A DNA stretch of 64,000 bases, from NCBI GenBank assembly GCA_002099365.1, contig MSED01000009.1:1488001-1552000 (forward strand), written 5' to 3'. The position numbers were made by a program, and so were the translations under genes. The stretch comes from Phialophora verrucosa. Its lineage: Eukaryota > Ascomycota > Eurotiomycetes > Chaetothyriales > Herpotrichiellaceae. Positions 43,266-52,347 of the stretch are shown piece by piece. The stretch's first letter is position 1, and each line of letters starts with the position of its first letter. A model generated the notes under the pieces. It made no database searches and had not been told where the DNA came from. It was given only the letters and a program-made list of their open reading frames with translations.

Positions 43266-44808
43266 TCTCCCTGTCGCTGACGGCGCCGGAAAAGGACGAT
43301 GACGAGACGGGAAGGCACCTGGGCCTCGATCGACCACTTCACAACCCTTCTCTTCATTTTAGACAGTCCATTTACAATGCATAGCGAATGGCGTTGGTCG
43401 GATTTTACCGCATGGTGGACTGTACAATATCAGGTGGCGGCACTACGCACGGTGCTACTCCAGCAAGCGGGCGACACTTGGACACACATACATGTTTTAC
43501 TACATCTGAACATGGTCATTTTCTAAAGAGGAAGCGAGGCCGATCAGCTGGATTTGGCATGGGGATATTTGGCCTGCGATCCCAGCACCTGCACGCAAGC
43601 TACGGGAATCTTGACGGGCGACTCTCAACTCAAAATTCGAGGCTTCGGCGGCAGATCGACTCTACGAGATCACGACTCAGATGATCTCAATGCAGGATCT
43701 TGTACCCACGCAGGAGCAACAACGGGATGGGAGCAGTTACCATCAGCCTGGGACCCCTGATATCACAAAGTGACATGAAGACTAATGCTTCCGTTCAATC
43801 TCTTCCTCCCAAGCAGTATTGCAAGACACGCCAGTGACTCCTGCCCTCTAAGCAGACATCCATTTAAGCTAGATCGGCTTCACAGTGATACGAGACGGTC
43901 TCGTCTATCAGCATCTGTTCTAACTGCAGAATTCGTCGCTCTTCCTCGTCCGCTGCCAACGAGTCTCCCTTTCGCCAGCGGAGCAGGACGCGAGATCGGG
44001 CGAAAGTCAATTCTTGGGAGTCCTTAGATATAATGGCTCGAACATCGTGCCGCGAAGGACAGAGCGGACAGTCCATGTTGCGACCCCAAAGGCCATGAGA
44101 AACGCGGTCCCGATTGCCTCAATTAGTTGCCAGCACAGCCCTTTGAGACCTACTCAGTGGAGAGCATTCAAGTGTCACCATGAGCTCAACACAGATGGAA
44201 GGTTAGGAAACCCAGGCTATGTAGGACATGAATTGATTGCGAGATGAGATTCCCCCACGACTCGATATCATATCAGATGCGAGAAGCCAATATAAACGCA
44301 TCATGGATCGGGGTGGCGTCTTGCTCGATTGTGCTTCGTCATCGGAATCCAGGCTGGCGTGCTGCATTATCTTTTGGTAGCGTTGCGTGCCTAAGCGAGG
44401 ATGCCATCCATGCAGATGCTATCTTGCGACGTTTCACTCGTGCTGTCCGTTTCCGGACCCATATCTTTCGTGCTCACCAGCAACACAGTCTCAGCAAGAG
44501 AGAATCTAGGCCACGGATCACGGCATTCTGCTCCTTGTTCTTCCTAGCTCCCATTCTAGCCGCAAACCAGCCCATTACGTGCCTGGGCAGCCCCACCGAA
44601 AATTCGCCATCTCCCACAGAATTTCCGCGTGCGACAACCAGTACGTGTCGCAGTCATCAAGAGAGTTCCCGTCACCACCCAGAACCATGCTTCCATCTCT
44701 CTTGACCGCCAATACAAAAGGTAAATGTTAAATGCTCCGCGCGCCGCTCCTGCTGTTTCTTCTCTTGAAAGAAACCAAACGCTCTGCTGGTCTCGTAACT
44801 GATAAGCC
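43266..44808. other. intergenic, 1.5 kb, no gene recognised
   Basis: Short frames only (the longest, 44244-44705, has no recognisable content). The right end is the leader of the aldo-keto reductase gene. Confidence 0.45.
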
Positions 44809-46151
44809 ATGTACAAATCAAGATCGCCGCTCTCTGACTCCCTTCCCCCCCTGGTTTTCGGGACTGCTACTTTCAATTACCAGGTAAGAGTTACCTCCTC
44901 TCCACTCTAGACTCGTCTGTTGACATTGGTCCGCAGTATAATGTCGACCCATACGCCCTAGGCCCGACAACACTCGTTCAGAAGGCGCTTGCCCAAGGAG
45001 TGCATGCATTTGACACGTCGCCCTACTATGGCCCTGCCGAAGAGATACTCGGAACGGCCCTTGACACCGACCTGGTTCGCAGACATTATCCCCGCAGCCA
45101 CTTTTTCATCCTGACCAAGGTTGGCCGGATATCCGCCGACGTCTTCGACTACTCTCCCGCATGGATCCGACAGAGCGTACAACGGAGTTGCAAGCGTCTG
45201 AGGACCGATTATCTTGACGTGGTCTACTGCCACGATTGCGAGTTTGTCTCCCCCGAGGAAGTCCTAGGCGCTATCCGCGAGCTTCGTCGGATACGGGACG
45301 AAGACGGGACCCTCAAATATGTTGGCATCTCGGGCTACCCTGTCACAGTGCTGTGCGAGCTGGCCGAGATGATCCTGCGAGAAACAGGAGAACCACTGGA
45401 CATTGTCCAATCTTATGCAAATTTCACCCTCCAGAATACTAGACTACTCTCAGAGGGTCTCCAGCGCCTCGTCACAGCAGGCGTCGACGTGGTCACGAAT
45501 GCTAGTCCTCTGGGGATGGGTCTACTTAGATCCACCGGTCCTCCCCTGGGTGCAATGGGCAACTGGCACCCTGCACCGGATGGCTTGCGACAAGCGTGCA
45601 TCAATGCTGCCAAATGGGTCGAGGCGAAGGGCGAAAAGCTCGAGGTCGTCGCGGTGCGATTCGCCCTGGAAAATTGGCTCCGAGAAGCTGCCAAAGTCGG
45701 AACTCTGGCTAGTCCTCTGAGTGAGGCTGATACATATGGCCATGCCCTCACCTTGCCCGTAGAGAAGCTCGGTGTCAGTGTGATGGGTGTGAGCAGAATG
45801 GAAGAGTTCGACGAAACCATGCGAGTCTGGAGAAGCGTTCTCGACGGACTGGCCGACGACCTTGACGGTGAGCCGGGTACAATCACTCCCTCTGAGGCGG
45901 TGAGCGACCATGAATGGTCCCTCGCACGTCGACAAACCATTCGCGAACTTGCCAAAGGCATACGGAAGGTCATCGGGGACGAATGGGTCGACTATGCCTG
46001 GGCTTCGCCTGATCCCGGCTTTGTCAACCAGAAGAAATCAGCCTCGGTTGTGAGGGAAGTGGAAGTCAAGGCCGCACCCGATACAGCAATGCTTACACCG
46101 CCGTCCGAGGCAGATGACGATGGGGTCGCGGCAGATGTCCCTCCCTTGTGA
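44809..46151 (+). CDS. aldo-keto reductase, D-arabinose/L-galactose 1-dehydrogenase type (ARA2-like)
   Basis: A 429-residue NAD(P)-dependent oxidoreductase, likely acting on D-arabinose in the erythroascorbate pathway. Exons are 44809-44883 and 44937-46151, with a 53-nt phase-0 intron (GTAAGA, CTGTTGAC, GCAG) joining LVFGTATFNYQ to YNVDPYALGPTTLVQKAL. The AKR tetrad is visible: Asp in HAFDTSPYYG, Tyr in the same motif, Lys in LTKVGR and His in VVYCHDCEF. Further motifs are RTDYLDVVY, KYVGISGYPV and VTNASPLGMGLL. A C-terminal extension of ~40 acidic residues is not part of the barrel. Yeast Ara2 is shorter (about 335 residues). Substrate is inferred from family resemblance. Confidence 0.88.
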
Positions 46152-48097
46152 TCGGGAGAACGATTGCCAAGCCATGCCTATTTGCGTCCTATGAAGCAAA
46201 ATACCTTTATTTGCTCTGTCATGTCGCCACCGATCTCTATCTTTTCAAGTTGACATCATCAGCCACCAAACAGGACGGCTACGCCATCTCCATCGCAACC
46301 TAGCCCTACTAGAGTCGGGCACATTTTTCAGGCTCTACAATCTAATGCCAAGGAGCAACCATCAGTGCCTGTCACATCATCTCGACTGCTCGTTTCTGCC
46401 GTTCCGGGGTGCTTCGACAATTCGAGGTATTGGGCCCGAAGGTCTGTGAATCATGTACTGGTCCGATTAGCGCGGACTGATCCCCAAGAATGCTGGGGCA
46501 AAAACGACTTCAATGAGACCAGCCACATAGTCTCCGCAGAGCCCTCCCCTTAGTGGCTCTCATGCGGAATCTGAGCCAGCGAAGGAATCCAGGCGATACT
46601 CTTAACCTGCGGCCGCCCGTCAGAGTCAATGCCCTTTCTCTTCGCAACTGCTAAGGGTCTGAAAGGTGAGGACCCACAAAGGTTGACCCCCCGAACCACG
46701 CCTGTGACACACAGAAGCGGCTTTCTGCTTCGAGTCGTTGGTTTCGAGGAGTCCGGGAAGAGAATGTTCGACGCTACCAAGAGCTCGGTATGAGCGCAGG
46801 GGACTACCAGCTCCGTACGACTCGAATCCATGCAAATGTGCGTGGGGAGAATACGACATTCTTGGCTTAGGTATCGCTGTGTACGTTCGGCGAGAACGAA
46901 CTGGCTGATCCCGCTGAGGAGGTCCAGGACAAAATGGAACTCCCGCGGTCGAAATAGCAAGGATTTTTACTGGTCGCTTGACACGTTGCACGCATCCTCA
47001 CCCTGATTAACGGCCAGGCAGAGGGATGATGCCAATGCTAATGAAGGTTTCGCCTTTGGGCCGGGCTACTGCTGCATGTGTCATGTCTCATCGCGAAGTC
47101 CTGAGACATCGACCGGTACATCGACAAAGGGATGGGTTGAGGGTATCACGAGAATTTTCTTATCAATACATAATCCTGCATTCTTTCACGCAAAGAGAGG
47201 TACAGGTTCGTCGCTATTCCGGAACAGCACCGGCTTTCAGCATGGAGCCAGTCATGCTTGCAGTCTGCTATAAATACACCGTCCAATTTAGATATCATGC
47301 GGGTTTTTCAACCCTCTCTGATTCAGCTCGGTGAAGTCCTTCTAGAGCCTTGCATGTCCCAAACAACCAGGTCCGTGATTTCCGGGTGCAAGAAGCCTTG
47401 TGACATCGATGACCACGATTTTCCACTGTCACCCGGGATCGCTGCCGACCATGTCAGGGGTTGATCTAGTATGTATCTGCGTCTGCTATGATTGGCGCCA
47501 CGGCAATGATTCCTGCCACAAGAGCCGCGAATTGTAGTGTCCTCCCCGTAGACCACCCTTACCGGGCACTTGTTGGTGTGACAAAAGAACTTCGATTCCG
47601 AGTTCACCTTCTCAACTGGATCTCGCCCGATCTTGTCGTTGAGCGCCTCACGTACTCAACTTGACCACAATCCCAGAGGCGATACCCAGACATGACAGGC
47701 AACCCTGAGTACCAGAATGCTCTCATGGTTTCAGGCCGTTCAATGTGATCGGCAGGTAGATATGCGCCCAACAGGTCGATTGAAGGTACTGTTTTCTAGT
47801 AGGTCCGGGAATCCTTTCGCCTCGGTCGTTCGAAGGAATGCTCGCCTTCAAACCTTCCTATCGATGTTTATCTGTACCGCCTATTGACGACCACAAGTTG
47901 CAGGCCGCGATTGCGGAATCTCTGCGACGATTATCAACCCGTTGTCGTTCCGAGTTGAAGCAAGCAATCGTAGTATGGGTAAAGCACTAAGCAGAGGTGT
48001 AGAGAACATTGCAACCGTTGAGAATCCTTGTAAGCAATTTTTTTTGAAGGATGGCAGCGTGGTAAAAAATCTCCTCTTTTGAAGGACGGCAGCGTGG
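46152..48097. other. gene-poor region, 1.9 kb
   Basis: No frame with recognisable content. Contains the 35-bp tandem duplication at its right edge (listed). Confidence 0.45.
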
Positions 48098-48111
48098 TCA
48101 AAAATCTTCTC
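48042..48111. repeat. 35-bp tandem duplication at the 3' end of the BTB gene
   Basis: Units 48042-48076 and 48077-48111, both starting TTTTGAAGGA and ending TC(C/T)TC, differ at 3 of 35 positions. The BTB stop codon (minus TGA at 48100-48098) lies in the right unit; the matching triplet in the left unit reads TTA on the minus strand. Confidence 0.85.
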
Positions 48112-49282
48112 GGTTGACGTTGGCCTTGGTCCCGCCACACTCTGCCCGAATGCAATACCCAATTATTGACTTGTCAAGGGTCATTACGAACCTGGTTGGG
48201 CTGTTGCGGCAAATACAGTTCCATTCGAGTTCATTGTTCACTTGCCTGATGGTCTCTTTCTTGATGCGATCCTCAGATTTGCCGCCAAAACCCTCGAGGA
48301 GCAGAGGCTTATACACTTTCCAGACGCTACGCTCATGCTCTTCCAGCACCTTGACGGTCTCACTCTCAGCAGGGAGCAGGTCATGGTTTTTGACGCAAAG
48401 CGTTGTGACTGGGATGCGCAGGTATTGGTCGTCTGGATGTGTAGATTCATACATGATTCGAAGTGGTTCCTGCCATTGCGGCAGAATTCAAGTTAGTATA
48501 AATGCTCCGCACCAACAAGGGCTGTTCAAGACGGAATTACAAGACGTCCGTCCACACGTCAAGCGCACGGGTTTGCAAGTGTAACGCGGGAAGCGGTGAC
48601 AAACGGCAGCAAAGTGATTTCTGTTTCGCAATGGCCATAACAGAGCTTGGAAAAACAGTACACTCACCGCAAATTCTTTCTCTGAAAAGACCGTACGAGC
48701 ATCCGCGAGGAATCGGTCCGCAGCTAGCACCTTCAGATTCTCGACACCGAGCATGTCGGCGCATTTGTAGATGAGGGCATTTGTCTTCATTGCTTCAAAG
48801 ACTCCCCGGTCGACAGGCTTGCTGTTCGCGGCCCACCTCAGCGTCGGCTTCAGACGCTGAACTGTGACTGTGGTCTCAGCAGACTGGCCTAGAGCGGACG
48901 GGAATCTGTTCGCCTCGCCCTGCACTGTAGCTGAAGAAGCTTCGACGTGACCGGGAATGAGAAAGGCGGGGACTCTGCTTGCATCATAGTCGCTGGTGTA
49001 CATGAATAAGACAACTCGGCCGACAATCCCAGGATCATCCTCTGAGAGGTCGATCTTTCGCGAAGCGGCTTCCTAAGGAGATTGATCAGTATTCAATGCC
49101 CTCGTTTCCGTGCTATTACGCGCCTCAAAGTCACTGTTGCAGGCCGCTCTTATCATTGATGAACCAGAACAAACAACCGCGCGATGGACTTTGAAGTCGG
49201 CCCCTTGGCAGGTGATGGTGAGATCAGAGTAATCCCCCGACTTGAGCAGATCAAGGTATGCGCTGGGGGTAATGCCAGCCAT
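48098..49282 (-). CDS. BTB/POZ domain protein of the fungal type
   Basis: A 311-residue protein with an N-terminal BTB fold, typical of a large filamentous-fungal family of unknown function (some bind Cullin3). Exons are 49282-49124, 49072-48668 and 48469-48098. The BTB domain spans about residues 7-120: LLKSGDYSDLTITCQGADFKVHRAVV, EAASRKIDLSEDDPGIVGRVVLFMYTSDYD, and KTNALIYKCADMLGVENLKVLAADRF. Intron 1 must be GC-AG (donor GCGCGT after GACTTTGAG, branch CTGAT, acceptor TTAG): every GT in range breaks the frame, whereas the GC site joins NSDFE to EAASRK as in relatives. Intron 2 (198 nt, GTGAGT, CTAAC, GCAG) joins EFA to EPLRIMYEST. The C-terminus has a cysteine-bearing segment (CVKNHD, CICRN, YCIRAECGG). 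A 35-bp duplication overlaps the stop. Confidence 0.82.
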
Positions 49283-49661
49283 GAATGCGACCGCTTTCGG
49301 GCTATGACTTGATGTTGAGCAGCGAGGTTGGATTGCAAGTTGGAGAGAATCGAGCCACCAATTGAGCTGGCAGGTGCATGGCAAGCGGGGTTTTGTCCTT
49401 CAGAGTCGGTGCGATGTGACGACCAGGGCGAGGCAGTGTTGCCCGTGTCGACGATGTTGACAGTGCTTGACCTGCCAGAGAAAAACCCTACGATACGCGT
49501 AGCCTAGGAACGCATGTTCATATAATTCCAATTCAATCTACCAAAATCGACTATCAGGGGTATCATACCAGAAGCAACCAAGATGACGCCCGTAACACCA
49601 GCCCACTCGCAGCATGGACGACTGTTCTTCTTGCTTCGTAGTCTCTGAGCTTCTGAGCCCA
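49283..49661. other. intergenic, 379 bp
   Basis: Promoter of the BTB gene and 3' flank of the RBR gene. Nothing recognised. Confidence 0.4.
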
Positions 49662-51635
49662 TCATCTCTCCACGTCAACAACAACACTCTGCTCAACCGC
49701 CCAATCGACGACGCCCTGAACCGTCCACCTGCCCTCTTGAAACTTCTTCCACCATGTATCCTCCCCTGCTACGTTGCCAACGGCATCCTCCAGCCCTTTG
49801 ACACCGACCATGCCCTCTCTCTCCCTCCACAATCTCTCAGCCTCCTCACCAGCCTTCTTGACCATCATGTCTTCATCTTCCGCCCGGTACAGATCGCACT
49901 TGTCACATTCCGTGCACGTCTGCCCAGGCATGGGCCGAAAGTGTTCGCAAAAGTGTCTGTATCCTTCGCCCCCTTCGGTGTTGTTACCCGCTTTCCCAAT
50001 GTTCTTCCGGCAAAGGTAGCACATCGAATAACCGCATACGCAAGTTAATTTGTTGCATCCACTCGATTTCACAAAGGACGTGCCACAGCGAGGGCAGATC
50101 CGTTTGATTGCAGCAGTACGAGCTGCTTCGACGGTGGTACGGAGAGACACAATCAAGGGCTCGTGGCAGACGTGAGGGTCATGCCATGCTTTTTGGCATT
50201 TGAGGCAGGATTTTCGTGAGCAGGAGGGGTTTTTGCAGACGAAGCGAGATGTCCGGGTTTTCAGGACGAGATTGGCGAGCGACGTATAGAACAAGGTGGT
50301 GAAATGAGTGGGGAAGAGGAGGAAGAAAGGCAGGAGGAAGAGTACGGTCGCAGGAAGTAGCTCGAGAAGCAGGATGACAACAACGGTGTGGATTGCCGTG
50401 GTGGGTTTCCGTGTTCGCCATTGTATGGCTGCCGCGGCGTCGGTGTCGTATGTTTGTTCGGCTTCGGCGTAAGGGCAAAACGGGCAGCGGACGAGAGAGA
50501 GAGCAGAACGCTGCAGACTGTGTTCGGCAAGTCTGTCTTCGAAGCGGTTCCACGTCTCGCCACTGGATTTCGGGTCGCGGAGATCGAGGGAGCGCTGGAC
50601 TAGGTGCTGCGGGATGTGGCCGTCACAGTCGTCGTCGGCGAGGCATTTCAGTGTCCCATGCTCGACGTCAATCGATTTTGCCCAGCCTTGTCCGAAGAGA
50701 GCTTCATTGAGCGTTCGTCGGACGCAGTCCAGGCAGATGACGTGATTAGACTGAGTACAAACTGAGACGTCCTCGAAGGTCACATCGTTATAGCAGACTT
50801 GGCATTCGAAGAGGGCGCCCGCTTCCCCTGCCTCCTTCAAGTTGAGTGCTTGGGCAAGTTCGAGATCGGACACCTTCTGGTCTTTGAGTTTCCGCGGAGA
50901 TTGAATCGGGAAGCTGAAGAGTTGTGACAGCTCCTGGTCGAGCTCATCACAGCCTGTCGCGATCAATCTTGGCCACCCAGCGCCCGTCTTCGATCTGTCC
51001 AACAACGCCGCAGGAGCCTCGCTTGACGACCGTTTCTTCTTGAGGAGATTTGCGAGGGCGAATTTCCACGATCTGCCTGCGAGGCCCTGTAGCGTCGGCC
51101 GCGCATTAGCATAGGAAAAGTTGACCTCAGCAAGCACGGCCTCAACAGCATTCCTGCTCAAAGCGCCGAATTCAAGGCTAGCGATCCATTTCACCGCATC
51201 AATATAGTCTTTCGTCCTGAACTGTTCTTCTGCTGAGATTGGTTCGTCTAGACCCCGAGGTGGTACGTTCATGCGGCCCTTAGCCCAGCCCGTCTTGTAC
51301 TTGTAGAGTTGTTCTATACATATTGGCAGTCTGCTGTCGCCGTCAAACCGGAGGAGTAGTTCGCGAAGGACTTCCACCTTAACATCTGGGAAGAAATCGG
51401 CGAGGACTCGGAGGTCCTTGTTCAGGGCGACTGAGGGATCTTCATCTTCCTTCTGAGGCGTGAGACACTCTCTCGAGCCTGCTCGGAATGGATTTTTTCT
51501 AAGAACTTCGGCGAGTGCCGAACTCGGCGACGTTGGACGTAGATCGGGCTTCGAGGACGGGGACTTAGGACGAGGACTGTGTGAGGAGGTTTTGGAAGTA
51601 ACGGAGCGTTTGGATGTGCTCGAGTACAGCCACAT
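49662..51635 (-). CDS. RBR (RING-IBR-RING) E3 ubiquitin ligase, RNF216-like, with a membrane hairpin in the IBR
   Basis: A 657-residue single-exon RBR ligase expected to pass ubiquitin through a RING2 cysteine. A Ser/Pro-rich N-terminus is followed by a CUE-like helix set (about 74-112, LRVLADFFPDVKVEVLRELL). RING1 starts at ECQVC (C278/C281), with C293, H298, C301, C304, C331 and C337. The IBR begins at RCPFC (C384/C387) and continues with FVCKNPSCSRKSCLKCQKAWHDPHVCH. Between them lies a strongly hydrophobic stretch (about 415-458: HTVVVILLLELLPATVLFLL, PFFLLFP, LFYTSLANLVL), enough for two membrane passes. RING2 (C514-C563) holds the catalytic cysteine in SSGCNKLTC (C527). The compact CPFC...KCQxxWH IBR is like RNF216/TRIAD3. 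Membrane location is inferred. Confidence 0.87.
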   Translation of the reverse strand: MWLYSSTSKRSVTSKTSSHSPRPKSPSSKPDLRPTSPSSALAEVLRKNPFRAGSRECLTPQKEDEDPSVALNKDLRVLADFFPDVKVEVLRELLLRFDGDSRLPICIEQLYKYKTGWAKGRMNVPPRGLDEPISAEEQFRTKDYIDAVKWIASLEFGALSRNAVEAVLAEVNFSYANARPTLQGLAGRSWKFALANLLKKKRSSSEAPAALLDRSKTGAGWPRLIATGCDELDQELSQLFSFPIQSPRKLKDQKVSDLELAQALNLKEAGEAGALFECQVCYNDVTFEDVSVCTQSNHVICLDCVRRTLNEALFGQGWAKSIDVEHGTLKCLADDDCDGHIPQHLVQRSLDLRDPKSSGETWNRFEDRLAEHSLQRSALSLVRCPFCPYAEAEQTYDTDAAAAIQWRTRKPTTAIHTVVVILLLELLPATVLFLLPFFLLFPTHFTTLFYTSLANLVLKTRTSRFVCKNPSCSRKSCLKCQKAWHDPHVCHEPLIVSLRTTVEAARTAAIKRICPRCGTSFVKSSGCNKLTCVCGYSMCYLCRKNIGKAGNNTEGGEGYRHFCEHFRPMPGQTCTECDKCDLYRAEDEDMMVKKAGEEAERLWREREGMVGVKGLEDAVGNVAGEDTWWKKFQEGRWTVQGVVDWAVEQSVVVDVER

Positions 51636-51963
51636 TACACCGAGTTGCCAGAGACTCTCTCAACATCATGGCTAAGCGATTGTCGGCAGAAGGACGTGGA
51701 GCATAACATTCTTATGCAGATATCCAGGCAGCGCCATTCACTTCACGCACGTTAGGTATGAGTAAGGCTGATGAGAAAGAAGGTTGAGTGACTTTTAGGT
51801 GTTTGCCTCGCCGACCTCAATCCGGTTTTGGCGTGTCTCGGAGCGGCTACTTTTTGACAGCCGACTTACGAGGTACGAAAAACGCGACATCAACGTATTC
51901 CTATTCGCCCCATCCTTGCAAGAACATATTTCCTATATCTATCTATCGCCTATGCACAAAAAC
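51636..51963. other. intergenic, about 330 bp
   Basis: Promoter of the RBR gene and flank of tRNA-Pro. Nothing recognised. Confidence 0.4.
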
Positions 51964-51969
51964 AAAAAA
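51964..51969 (-). terminator. pol III terminator of tRNA-Pro
   Basis: Six T residues on the minus strand directly after the tRNA 3' end. Confidence 0.85.
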
Positions 51970-52073
51970 GGGCTCCGTCGGGATTCGAACCCGAGGCCTG
52001 TCACAATTCATGGCTTTTTCAACCAGAGGCCGCAGCGCCCGAAGCGACAATCATACCACTAGACCACGAAGCC
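51970..52073 (-). tRNA. tRNA-Pro (anticodon CGG) with a 32-nt intron
   Basis: Acceptor stem GGCTTCG pairs with CGGAGCC (one G-U). The D-arm TGGTCTAGTGGTATGATT is the fungal tRNA-Pro sequence. Anticodon stem GTCGC pairs with GTGAC across the intron, with loop TTCGGG. The anticodon is at 52041-52039, and the T-arm TCGGG-TTCGAAT-CCCGA is perfect. The intron (52037-52006) sits at the canonical 37/38 position. The discriminator base is C. Confidence 0.95.
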
Positions 52074-52347
52074 TGGCCATCTGTGTTCGTTTCGAACATG
52101 AAAATTGTACAATTTTTCGTGTATTCTTAATATATTCATCAATTCGCGGCTATAACCGGGCAACGTTGCACGCCCGCCGGCTGAACACGGAAGGCTCCGG
52201 GATTCAATACTCGCCTCATGCTGTCAACGCCAATACTGTGGCCCAGGAAAATGTTGAGAGACTTATTAGGGAATAGATTACTCTCTAAGCTTGATCCTGA
52301 AAATATGCCATGCAGAACCCTCAGTTATGCTACCTGAAACATATAAT

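Noticed and set aside
52101..52117. A/T palindrome around TTGTACAA upstream of tRNA-Pro
   Set aside because: Short AT-rich palindrome; no known role and expected by chance.
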